A stretch of DNA of 35,705 bases from Candidatus Mediterraneibacter intestinipullorum (GTDB lineage: Bacteria; Bacillota; Clostridia; Lachnospirales; Lachnospiraceae): assembly GCA_019118665.1 (NCBI GenBank), contig DWYM01000034.1, positions 1-35,705 on the forward strand, given 5' to 3'. Every line of letters starts with the position of its first letter. The first letter of the stretch is position 1. The notes beneath the pieces are model-generated. The model was not told the origin of the DNA. It saw only the letters and a list, made by a program, of their open reading frames with translations, and did no database searches. Positions 8,354 through 15,908 of this stretch are shown here, piece after piece. The translations under genes and the position numbers were made by a program.

Positions 8354-8372
8354 CTGCCCCTGTCCGGGGCAG
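8354..8372 (-). other. Short hairpin in the apbE 5' leader
   Basis: CTGCCCC / GGGGCAG, a perfect 7-bp stem with 5-nt loop, lies between the apbE -10 box and start codon. It may stabilise the leader. It lacks a T-run in either direction, so it is not a terminator. Confidence 0.45.
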
Positions 8373-8384
8373 AACCCTGACGCT

Positions 8385-8413
8385 ATTATAATCGTTTTTC
8401 TTCCGAAGTACAA
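8385..8413 (-). promoter_or_regulatory. Sigma-A promoter of apbE
   Basis: On the minus strand: TTGTAC (8413-8408), 17-nt spacer, TATAAT (8390-8385). Start codon about 58 nt downstream. Confidence 0.8.
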
Positions 8414-8447
8414 CTGGATCGATCGAAATGCGGGTGAGCGGCAGCTT

Positions 8448-8490
8448 GAACATACGATCCTGCAGGCAGACCGAACATACAATCGAACAT
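8448..8490 (+). repeat. GAACATAC direct repeats upstream of the NusG-II promoter
   Basis: GAACATACGATC at 8448-8459 and GAACATACAATC at 8473-8484 (25-base offset, one mismatch), followed at once by a third GAACAT at 8485-8490. The set ends five bases before the -35 box, a common place for activator sites. The regulator is unknown. Confidence 0.5.
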
Positions 8491-8494
8491 GTGG

Positions 8495-8523
8495 TTGCAC
8501 AATAAAAATCATTGTGCTATGAT
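8495..8523 (+). promoter_or_regulatory. Promoter of the NusG-II / Gx operon with an embedded palindrome
   Basis: TTGCAC (8495-8500), 17-nt spacer, TATGAT (8518-8523). A perfect inverted repeat GCACAAT (8497-8503) / ATTGTGC (8511-8517) fills the spacer and overlaps the -35 box, the geometry of a repressor operator. No regulator is assigned. Confidence 0.8.
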
Positions 8524-8546
8524 AATGAGCATGAAGAGGTACAAGT

Positions 8547-8903
8547 ATGAAGAGAAATGACTGGCTTCTGGCGGCGGGCATCCTGGCAGTGGCTGTCCTT
8601 TTATTTTGTTTTCAGATATTCAGAGAGACAGGCGATCACGCGTATGTCTCAGTCACTGTTGACGGAACCCTGTTCGGCACTTACAGCATGGAGGAGGATC
8701 AGACGGTGGAGATCAATGATACGAACCGCCTCGTGATCCGTGAAGGTTCCGCGCGGATGGAGTGGGCGGACTGTCCGGATCAGGTATGCGTACACCATCG
8801 CGGCATCAGTCGGGATGGGGAGAGTATTATCTGCCTTCCGAATCGGGTTGTCATTTCAGTAGACAGCACAGAACAAAGTGATTTAGATGGGATCGCGCAG
8901 TAG
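8547..8903 (+). CDS. NusG domain II-containing exported protein
   Basis: 118 residues. The N-terminal hydrophobic helix (about 7-24) is a membrane anchor or signal. The remainder is a small beta-rich domain of the NusG domain II family: AYVSVTVDGTLFGTYSM, then a cysteine pair in DCPDQVCVHHR and CLPNRVVISV at the end. These proteins are not transcription factors; they share only the fold and lie outside the membrane. They often sit beside rnf/apbE-type redox genes, so an accessory role there is inferred. ATG 8547 is preceded by AAGAGG (8534-8539). The gene overlaps or abuts the next gene. Confidence 0.85.
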   Translation: MKRNDWLLAAGILAVAVLLFCFQIFRETGDHAYVSVTVDGTLFGTYSMEEDQTVEINDTNRLVIREGSARMEWADCPDQVCVHHRGISRDGESIICLPNRVVISVDSTEQSDLDGIAQ

Positions 8904-8928
8904 GATCATCACTCCCAGGGAGAATTCA

Positions 8929-9477
8929 TTGTTGATTCGGTCTGTATCTGTCATGGAAATTCGTACTGGGAAGGAAAAGGGATTGAAGAACAGAGCAGCT
9001 TATTTTGGCGTATTTACAGCGCTCGCGCTGATCTTCAGCTATGTTGAGACGCTGATACCCATACATTTCGGCATTCCGGGCGTAAAGCTTGGTCTTGCGA
9101 ACCTGGCGATCGTTATTATCCTGTATAAGACGGATTTTAAGGAAGCACTTCTTTTATCTGTGACGCGTGTGATCCTGGCGGGCTTTATTTTTGGCAGCCT
9201 GTTCAGCATTCTGTACAGCATGGCGGGCGGCGTATTGAGCCTTATTGTCATGACCGTCATGAAACAGCGGAAATCTTTCAGCATCATCGGTGTTAGTATT
9301 GCCGGCGGCGTGAGCCACAATATCGGACAGCTCGTTGTGGCCATGCTCGTGGTAGAGACGTACCGGGTGGGATATTATCTTCCGGTACTCCTCATCGCGG
9401 GGATGGTGACCGGGGCAGTTATCGGGATCGTGTGCAGGGAAGTGTTAAAGCGGGTGCAGAACATCCGGTTTGCCTGA
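8929..9477 (+). CDS. Gx transporter family / heptaprenyl diphosphate synthase component I-like membrane protein
   Basis: Small integral membrane protein (about 182 residues from this start) with roughly five or six helices. It resembles Pfam 'heptaprenyl diphosphate synthase component I' proteins, now often called Gx transporters and similar to ECF S components. Recognisable stretches are SYVETLIPIHFGIPGVKLGLANL and GGVSHNIGQLVVA. Start is uncertain: ATG 8887 overlaps the previous gene but has only a weak site; TTG 8929 has AGGGAG at 8917-8922 with 6 nt spacing; ATG 8953 has none. I prefer TTG 8929. The substrate is unknown. Co-transcription with the NusG-II gene after apbE suggests a link to the redox module. 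Confidence 0.82.
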   Translation: MLIRSVSVMEIRTGKEKGLKNRAAYFGVFTALALIFSYVETLIPIHFGIPGVKLGLANLAIVIILYKTDFKEALLLSVTRVILAGFIFGSLFSILYSMAGGVLSLIVMTVMKQRKSFSIIGVSIAGGVSHNIGQLVVAMLVVETYRVGYYLPVLLIAGMVTGAVIGIVCREVLKRVQNIRFA

Positions 9478-9533
9478 TCTGCGGTTTCCACAGGCAGACA
9501 GATACGCATTAGAAAGAAAAGGAAGAGGTAGAG

Positions 9534-10142
9534 ATGATCTCATATGTACGAGGGGAACTTGTGGCGATAGAAGAACAAAAGGCAGTCATAGATGTGGGCG
9601 GAGTGGGCTACGGCGTGTATATGCCCCAGCAGGCGATGACACTGCTGCCGGCGATCGGCAGCACAGTCAAGCTGTATACCTATCTGAATGTGAAAGAAGA
9701 CGCCATGCAGCTTTTTGGCTTTTTGACAAGAGATGACCTGGAAATTTTCAGGCTCGTCATCGGGGTGAGCGGCATCGGACCTAAGGGAGGGCTGAACATC
9801 CTGTCAAGCATGAGCCCGGATGAACTCCGGTTTGCCATTATGTCCGGAGACGCAAAAGCGATCTCCGCAGCCCCGGGTATCGGTAAGAAGACCGCGGAGA
9901 AACTGATCGTGGAGCTGAGGGACAAGGTCGATATCGAGGATATGCTGGAGCATGCGTCCCATGGGAATGATAGCGATGCATTTGTCCCTGCCTCGGACAG
10001 CGACATGCAGTCCGAGGCTGTGCAGGCGCTTGTGGCTCTGGGATACGGCAGCGCTGAGAGTATGCGCGCCGTGAAAAAGACATCACCGGACTGCGCCGCA
10101 GTGGAGGATATATTGAAGGAGGCTTTGAAATATCTTTTTTAG
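9534..10142 (+). CDS. ruvA: Holliday junction branch migration protein RuvA
   Basis: DNA-binding subunit that holds the four-way junction as a tetramer and recruits RuvB. 202 residues, normal length. The N-terminal OB fold begins MISYVRGELVAI; helix-hairpin-helix motifs appear as VSGIGPKGGLNIL and APGIGKKTAEKLIVEL; a flexible linker (about 140-155) leads to the C-terminal domain III (EAVQALVALGYGSAE). Start ATG 9534 follows GGAAGAGG (9521-9528). In operon with ruvB 30 bases downstream. Confidence 0.97.
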   Translation: MISYVRGELVAIEEQKAVIDVGGVGYGVYMPQQAMTLLPAIGSTVKLYTYLNVKEDAMQLFGFLTRDDLEIFRLVIGVSGIGPKGGLNILSSMSPDELRFAIMSGDAKAISAAPGIGKKTAEKLIVELRDKVDIEDMLEHASHGNDSDAFVPASDSDMQSEAVQALVALGYGSAESMRAVKKTSPDCAAVEDILKEALKYLF

Positions 10143-10172
10143 CCTTACGACGAAGGGAAATACAGATCAATC

Positions 10173-11177
10173 ATGGGAAAACGAATCATAACAACAGAAA
10201 ATCTGGAAGAGGACATTAAGATCGAGGGAGAACTGCGCCCCCAGCTTTTGACAGAATATATCGGTCAGGAGAAGGCAAAGCAGACGCTGAAGGTTTATAT
10301 CGAAGCGGCAAAGGCGAGAGATGAGGCTCTGGATCATGTGCTGTTCTATGGTCCGCCGGGCCTTGGAAAAACAACCCTTGCCGGTATTATTGCCAATGAG
10401 CTGGGCGTGCACATGAAGGTGACTTCTGGTCCGGCGATCGAAAAACCGGGTGAGATGGCGGCGATCCTGAACAGTCTTCAGGAGCATGACGTCCTTTTTG
10501 TAGATGAGATCCACCGGCTCAACCGCCAGGTGGAAGAGGTGCTGTATCCTGCGATGGAGGATTATGCCATTGATATCATGATCGGCAAGGGGGCCGGGGC
10601 GAGATCCATCCGTCTGAACCTCCCCAAGTTCACCCTGGTCGGAGCTACGACCCGCGCGGGTATGCTTACCGCGCCTTTAAGGGACCGTTTTGGCGTGGTG
10701 AACAGGCTGGAGTTTTATACGGATCAGGAGCTTAAGACGATCATCCTGAGGTCAGCAAAGGTCCTGGACGTGGAGATAGAAGAGGAGGGCGCGCTTGAAC
10801 TCGCTCGTCGCTCCAGAGGCACGCCGAGGCTGGCGAACCGCCTTTTAAAGCGGGTCCGTGATTTTGCCCAGGTAAAATATGACGGAAAGATCACAAAGAA
10901 AGTGGCGGACTACGCGCTGGATTTGCTTGATGTAGATAAATATGGGCTGGATCACATTGACAGGAGTATCCTGCTTACAATGATCGAAAAATTCCAGGGA
11001 GGTCCTGTGGGGCTTGATACACTAGCGGCAGCGATCTCGGAAGATGCGGGGACACTGGAAGACGTGTATGAGCCTTATCTGCTGAAGAACGGCTTTATCC
11101 AGCGGACACCCCGGGGGAGAGTGGTAACTGACCTGGCGTACAGCCACCTTGGGATCCCTGTGTATCATGAGGATTGA
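10173..11177 (+). CDS. ruvB: Holliday junction branch migration helicase RuvB
   Basis: AAA+ motor that drives branch migration, 334 residues. Walker A GPPGLGKT (60-67), Walker B in LFVDEIHRL, sensor 1 GATTRAG, arginine finger region LRDRFG, and the C-terminal winged helix ending [13 protein letters not shown] 10173 has only a distant AAGGG about 15 bases upstream, so it may rely on translation from ruvA. The typical first residues [14 protein letters not shown] support this start. Confidence 0.97.
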   Translation: MGKRIITTENLEEDIKIEGELRPQLLTEYIGQEKAKQTLKVYIEAAKARDEALDHVLFYGPPGLGKTTLAGIIANELGVHMKVTSGPAIEKPGEMAAILNSLQEHDVLFVDEIHRLNRQVEEVLYPAMEDYAIDIMIGKGAGARSIRLNLPKFTLVGATTRAGMLTAPLRDRFGVVNRLEFYTDQELKTIILRSAKVLDVEIEEEGALELARRSRGTPRLANRLLKRVRDFAQVKYDGKITKKVADYALDLLDVDKYGLDHIDRSILLTMIEKFQGGPVGLDTLAAAISEDAGTLEDVYEPYLLKNGFIQRTPRGRVVTDLAYSHLGIPVYHED

Positions 11178-11263
11178 GTACCGGGAGGCCGGTGACAGAC
11201 AGTAAATGACAGGAGCCGCGCGTTTTCCGAAAAATAGGAGTTGCGTATTTCCTGAAAAAACTG

Positions 11264-11292
11264 TTGGTTTTTGCTGGTAAATCGTATATAAT
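11264..11292 (+). promoter_or_regulatory. Sigma-A promoter before zapA
   Basis: TTGGTT (11264-11269), 17-nt spacer, TATAAT (11287-11292), 30 bases before the zapA start. It separates the zapA unit from ruvAB. Confidence 0.82.
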
Positions 11293-11321
11293 AAACAGGT
11301 AAGAAACGCGAGGAGGAAGCT

Positions 11322-11732
11322 ATGAGTTCAGCAAAACATTTTACAGAAGTATTAATCGGGGGAAAGGTATATACTCTGAGTGGATTTGAAGGTGAAGAAT
11401 ATCTGCAGAAAGTATCCTCCTATCTGAACCACAAGATTACAGAGTGCGCGAACAGCGAGGGATACAGGAAACAGAGCGCTGACACAAGAAACGTACTTCT
11501 CGCCCTGAATATCGCAGATGATTATTTTAAGGCAAAGAAACAGGGAGATTCCCTTGAAAGCGATATCGAGCTGAAGGATAAGGAAATGTATGATCTGAAG
11601 CACGAGCTGATTTCCGCGCAGATCAAACTGGAAAACGCGGAGAAAGAGCTGGCGAAGATGAAAGAAGAGAACAATGATCTGCAGATGCAGATCGTTAAAC
11701 TGGAAACCGAGATGAAAAACAGGAGAAGATGA
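11322..11732 (+). CDS. zapA: Cell division protein ZapA with long coiled-coil tail
   Basis: Z-ring-associated protein of 136 residues that bundles FtsZ filaments. Residues 5-75 carry the ZapA globular domain (VLIGGKVYTLSGFEGEEYLQKVSSYLN, then LLALNIADDYFK). Residues 76-136 form a heptad-rich, highly charged helix longer than in the roughly 85-residue Bacillus protein. ATG 11322 follows AGGAGG (11311-11316), an ideal site. A hairpin follows at 11779. Confidence 0.9.
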   Translation: MSSAKHFTEVLIGGKVYTLSGFEGEEYLQKVSSYLNHKITECANSEGYRKQSADTRNVLLALNIADDYFKAKKQGDSLESDIELKDKEMYDLKHELISAQIKLENAEKELAKMKEENNDLQMQIVKLETEMKNRRR

Positions 11733-11778
11733 CGATTGTCATACGATGCAAAAAGGAACTGAGAAGATGACGATACAA

Positions 11779-11804
11779 GGGCTGTCAAAAAGACAGCCCA
11801 TTTC
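11779..11804 (+). terminator. Hairpin, likely (partial) terminator after zapA
   Basis: GGGCTGTC (11779-11786), AAAAA loop, GACAGCCC (11792-11799), then ATTTCATT. The T-run is short and interrupted, so read-through into the U32 gene is plausible. Confidence 0.6.
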
Positions 11805-11901
11805 ATTACAGAAATCATCTGCCTGGGAGGGCGCATCGCGCGGGCGCTCCCTTGTAGTACAGGGCAGGATCACTCCACATCAGAAAGGATCAAGTACAGA
11901 T

Positions 11902-14430
11902 ATGGCTGGGACAGACATGACATGGACAGAAGAAGACAGAAGGGACAGGAGGATAGAAATCCTCGCCCCGGCAGGATCTTACGCATCCTTTCGCGCGGCG
12001 CTCTGCGCAGGAGCAGACGCGGTGTACGCGGGCGGCCCCAGGTTCGGCGCAAGGGCCTATGCGGATAATTTTTCACAGGAAGGGCTGGTACAGGCGGTCG
12101 GTGAGGCGCATCTCTTCGGAAGAAAATTTTATCTGACTGTAAATACGCTCCTGAAAGAGAATGAAATAGCGGAGCTGTACGATTACCTTGCGCCTCTCTA
12201 CGAGGCAGGGCTGGATGCTGTCATTGTCCAGGACGCGGGGGTTATGGAGTACGTCAGGAGATATTTTCCGGGACTTGATATTCACGCCAGCACACAGATG
12301 ACGGTAACAGGAGCGTATGGCGCAAAGTTTTTGAAAGGGCAGGGAGTGACCCGGATCGTCCCGGCGCGGGAACTGTCTCTCGGAGAGATACGGCGGATCC
12401 GCAGGAAGACGAGCCTGGAAATCGAATGCTTTGTTCATGGGGCCCTCTGTTACTGTTATTCCGGACAATGTCTGCTGAGCAGCATGATCGGAGGCAGGAG
12501 CGGGAACAGGGGACAGTGCGCCCAGCCATGCAGGCTGCCCTATACGGTGGGCGGGGAAAAGAAATATTATTTAAGTTCCAAAGATATCTGTACTCTGGAG
12601 ATCATACCGGATCTTGTGGATGCCGGCATCAATTCCTTTAAGATCGAAGGGAGGATGAAGAAGCCGGAATATGTTGCCGGGGTTACATCCATGTACCGCA
12701 AATATACGGATCTCTACCTCAGGGAAGGGCGTCAGGGATTCATCGTGTCCCCGGCAGACCGGGAGCGGCTCATGGACCTGTACAACAGAGGCGGATCTTC
12801 GGAAGGATATTATAAAAGACACAATGGCCGCGGGATGCTGGCTCTGGATCGCCCGAACCACACAGGAGTACCGGCGGTTCGGGTCCGCTTCCAGAAAGGA
12901 AGGGAGATACACGGCACTGTGCTCACGGACTTAAATCCCGGCGATGTGATCGAGGTTACCGGAGGAAAAGGCAACTATACTGCCGGGACTGCAGTAGGCA
13001 AAGGCGGGGAGATTTCTTTCCTCGTCCAGAAAGGCGTCCGTCTGTCACAGGGGACGGTTTTGAACCGGATAAGGAACGAGGCTTTGATCCGGACTATGAA
13101 AGAAAGTTATGGGGACAAGGATATGAAGCTGGAGATATCCGGCAAATTGTCCCTCAGAATAGCAGAGCCGGCAGTCCTTAAAGTACAGTACAGGACTTCG
13201 GACGGTGTCTCAGCAGTCTTTACAGCAGAGACTCAGGAAGCAGTGCAAAAGGCGCAGAGCCGTCCCATGGATAAGGAACGCATCCTGTCTCAGATCCAAA
13301 AGACCGGGAATTCAGAGTTTGTGTTCCGGGAGCTGCATATCCATATGGATGATGGCATCTTTGTCCCCATCCAGCAGCTCAATGCTCTGAGGCGGGCCGC
13401 TCTGGAAGGATTGAGAGAGGCTGTCATGTCAGGATACGCGCGGACGCTTCCTGAGAAAACAGACGCAGGATCCGTATCCCCGGACCCTGACAGAGTATTG
13501 GGAAGATCGTACCCGGCGGAAGGGGATGTTTCTGCGGAATCCACTCCCATGGAATCTTCTCCCATGGAATGGAAGCCCCGCTTCTCCGTACTGGCAGAGA
13601 CAGAAGAACAGCTCAGGGCAGTGCGTGATGCCGTGATACAAAGCCCGGGTGTGTGTGACCGTATTTACATTGAGACGGAACTTGTGGGAAGGCTCATTGA
13701 TTCTGGGAAAGAGGGGGAGCTGTTTCATGGACTGGCGGAAAGAGGAACAGAGCTTCTGATCGCAATGCCCCATATCCTCCGAAGAGAGGAAGGAGCTCCG
13801 CACTTCACAGAGGGAGAATTTTCATGGCTGCCTGAAGCTGTGGAAAAAATCCGGGCGGCGGGAGTCCTGATCCGGAATTATGAGGAATATCAGATGCTCC
13901 GGGAACTGGGATTTGACAAAAAGATCATTCTGGACCATAATCTATATGTGTTTAACTGGTATGGAAAAATGTTCTGGGAGAAACTTGGAATATCCGGGAT
14001 CACTGTACCTCAGGAATTAAATGCCCGCGAACTTGATGAGCTGGGGATCAGAGGGATGGAGCTGCCGGTATACGGTCATCTTCCGGTCATGGTGACTGCC
14101 CAGTGTCTTGTAAGGACAACAGAAGGATGCACAGGGAGAACGGAGATATCAATGCTCACAGACCGGCTGGGGAACAGATTCCCGGTGAAGAATCAGTGCG
14201 CTTACTGTTACAATGTCATATATAATACACAGCCTCTGTATCTGGGGATGCAGGAGAAAGAAATCCGGAAGCTCGCTCCCGGAATGCTGCGGCTGCAGTT
14301 CAGCATTGAGAGCGGGGAGCGCGTCCGGTATATTCTGGATCTGGTCCGGAATGCCTTCTGTGGGGACGGCGCCCATTTTGCGCCGGATTTTGAGTATACG
14401 CAGGGGCATTTTAGACGCGGGGTATCATAA
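11902..14430 (+). CDS. Peptidase U32 family protein with C-terminal DUF3656-type region
   Basis: About 842 residues. The N-terminal U32 domain starts at IEILAPAGSYASFRAAL (residues 14-30) and contains the family signature around C176-C190 (FVHGALCYCYSGQC) with C206 and C210 (GQCAQPC). U32 proteins include RlhA and TrhP, which hydroxylate rRNA or tRNA pyrimidines, so RNA modification is likelier than proteolysis. The later part fits the long RlhA-like architecture with an internal DUF3656-like segment and a final barrel half with NQCAYCYNVIYN. The frame stays open back to 11746, but that stretch contains the zapA hairpin. ATG 11902 with AAAGGA at 11884-11889 is preferred; the spacing of 12 is long, and ATG 11917 is an alternative. 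Confidence 0.88.
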   Translation: MAGTDMTWTEEDRRDRRIEILAPAGSYASFRAALCAGADAVYAGGPRFGARAYADNFSQEGLVQAVGEAHLFGRKFYLTVNTLLKENEIAELYDYLAPLYEAGLDAVIVQDAGVMEYVRRYFPGLDIHASTQMTVTGAYGAKFLKGQGVTRIVPARELSLGEIRRIRRKTSLEIECFVHGALCYCYSGQCLLSSMIGGRSGNRGQCAQPCRLPYTVGGEKKYYLSSKDICTLEIIPDLVDAGINSFKIEGRMKKPEYVAGVTSMYRKYTDLYLREGRQGFIVSPADRERLMDLYNRGGSSEGYYKRHNGRGMLALDRPNHTGVPAVRVRFQKGREIHGTVLTDLNPGDVIEVTGGKGNYTAGTAVGKGGEISFLVQKGVRLSQGTVLNRIRNEALIRTMKESYGDKDMKLEISGKLSLRIAEPAVLKVQYRTSDGVSAVFTAETQEAVQKAQSRPMDKERILSQIQKTGNSEFVFRELHIHMDDGIFVPIQQLNALRRAALEGLREAVMSGYARTLPEKTDAGSVSPDPDRVLGRSYPAEGDVSAESTPMESSPMEWKPRFSVLAETEEQLRAVRDAVIQSPGVCDRIYIETELVGRLIDSGKEGELFHGLAERGTELLIAMPHILRREEGAPHFTEGEFSWLPEAVEKIRAAGVLIRNYEEYQMLRELGFDKKIILDHNLYVFNWYGKMFWEKLGISGITVPQELNARELDELGIRGMELPVYGHLPVMVTAQCLVRTTEGCTGRTEISMLTDRLGNRFPVKNQCAYCYNVIYNTQPLYLGMQEKEIRKLAPGMLRLQFSIESGERVRYILDLVRNAFCGDGAHFAPDFEYTQGHFRRGVS

Positions 14431-14441
14431 CAGGGGGTAAC

Positions 14442-15908
14442 ATGGTAAACATTATCATACAAATATCAAAATATCTGATCATCATCCTCATGGCGGCATA
14501 TACATTTTCCTGCTTTTCTATATTTACGAGGAATTATGAGGACGAGGAGAGGCGGGTGCTCACACGTCAGGATATCCTTTTATTCCTGCTTCAGTTTGTA
14601 GCCTTTTTTACGATGTTCCTTGCCACGGAGGACATACGGATCCTGTTTCTCTATGCGGTGCTGGCGGTGGTTCTGCTGGGAGTGATCCTGCTGTACAACC
14701 TGATCTATCCGAATGTGTCCCGGCTGGTCGTCAATAATATGTGTATGCTGATAACTGCGGGGATGATCATGATCACAAGGCTGTCGTCGGATAATGACTA
14801 CGGCACAGCGATCCGGCAGCTTATCTTTGTGATACTTGGAGTGACGTTCGGGCTCTTCGTCCCGGTGCTCATCCGGAAACTGACTTTTTTGGAAAAATGG
14901 ACCTATATCTATGCCGCGGTGGGAGGCTGTGCGCTCCTTTTAGTGGCAGTGTTTGCCCCGATTTCAGGCGGGGCGAAGCTGGGATTTCAGATTTTCGGGT
15001 TTAATATCCAGCCTTCAGAATTTGTGAAAATCGTATTTGTCTTTTTTGTGGCGGCAAGCCTGAACAAGTCAAAGGAATTTAAAAATGTAGTTGTCACGAC
15101 GGCCATCGCGGCGGCACATGTGCTCATCCTTGTGCTGTCAACGGATCTGGGCGCTGCCCTCATCTTTTTCATCGTGTACCTTGTTATGCTGTATGTGGCG
15201 ACACGGCAGCCGCTGTATGCCATGACGGGGCTGGGGGCCGGCGTCCTTGCCGCCGTGGCAGGTTATCACCTGTTTTCCCATATCCAGGTGAGGGTGGAGG
15301 CATGGCAGGATCCCATCGCTTCTTACGGAGACAGCGGATATCAGGTGGCGCAGTCACTGTTTGCCATCGGGACAGGCAGCTGGTTCGGCACAGGGCTGTT
15401 CCAGGGACAGCCGGAAACGATCCCTGTGTCAGAGACGGATTTCATTTTCTCCGCTATTACAGAGGAGATGGGAGTGATCTATGCGCTCTGTCTTATCCTG
15501 ATCTGTGTGAGCTGTTATGTAATGTTTTTAAACATCGCGATGGAACTGCACAATTATTTTTATAAGCTGGTTGCCCTGGGACTTGGGACATGTTATATCT
15601 TCCAGGTATTCCTCCAGATCGGCGGTGTGACAAAATTCATACCGTCCACGGGAATGACGCTTCCCTTTGTCAGCTACGGCGGAAGTTCTGTCCTGAGCAC
15701 GATGATCATGTTCGGCATCATACAGGGCTTGTATATCCTCAGGGAAGATGAAGAAGAGGAACTGGAACAGGAGAAGCTGAAAAAAGAAAGGAAGTCAAGA
15801 AATGGCATGGGAAGAACAGCGCCCCGAAAGGCGCCGAAGAACGGACCAAAATTCGAGGAAGTCCCAAAACAGAGGACGCGCAAAAAGCCGGGAGCGCGTG
15901 CTAAATAA
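14442..15908 (+). CDS. FtsW/RodA/SpoVE-family SEDS peptidoglycan polymerase
   Basis: Multi-spanning membrane glycosyltransferase of 488 residues that polymerises lipid II with a class B PBP, here the next gene. SEDS hallmarks: IQPSEFVKIVFVFF, LSTDLGAALIFF, SYGDSGYQVAQSLFAIGTG, TDFIFSAITEEMG and PFVSYGGSSVL. It begins with an extra N-terminal helix, giving a longer protein than RodA. It ends in a strongly basic tail (about 445-488) that overlaps the PBP gene by 107 bases in another frame. ATG 14442 follows AGGGGG. Whether it acts in division, elongation or sporulation cannot be told; the zapA neighbour and paired PBP fit division or general wall growth. Confidence 0.93.
   Translation: MVNIIIQISKYLIIILMAAYTFSCFSIFTRNYEDEERRVLTRQDILLFLLQFVAFFTMFLATEDIRILFLYAVLAVVLLGVILLYNLIYPNVSRLVVNNMCMLITAGMIMITRLSSDNDYGTAIRQLIFVILGVTFGLFVPVLIRKLTFLEKWTYIYAAVGGCALLLVAVFAPISGGAKLGFQIFGFNIQPSEFVKIVFVFFVAASLNKSKEFKNVVVTTAIAAAHVLILVLSTDLGAALIFFIVYLVMLYVATRQPLYAMTGLGAGVLAAVAGYHLFSHIQVRVEAWQDPIASYGDSGYQVAQSLFAIGTGSWFGTGLFQGQPETIPVSETDFIFSAITEEMGVIYALCLILICVSCYVMFLNIAMELHNYFYKLVALGLGTCYIFQVFLQIGGVTKFIPSTGMTLPFVSYGGSSVLSTMIMFGIIQGLYILREDEEEELEQEKLKKERKSRNGMGRTAPRKAPKNGPKFEEVPKQRTRKKPGARAK

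Noticed and set aside
8418-8426. GATCGATCG palindrome in the apbE / NusG-II intergenic region
   Set aside because: Short overlapping GATC words are expected by chance and there is no pairing with the promoters.
11746-11901. Upstream extension of the U32 gene
   Set aside because: Open by chance: it contains the zapA hairpin, has low similarity to any U32 start, and a better start lies at 11902.
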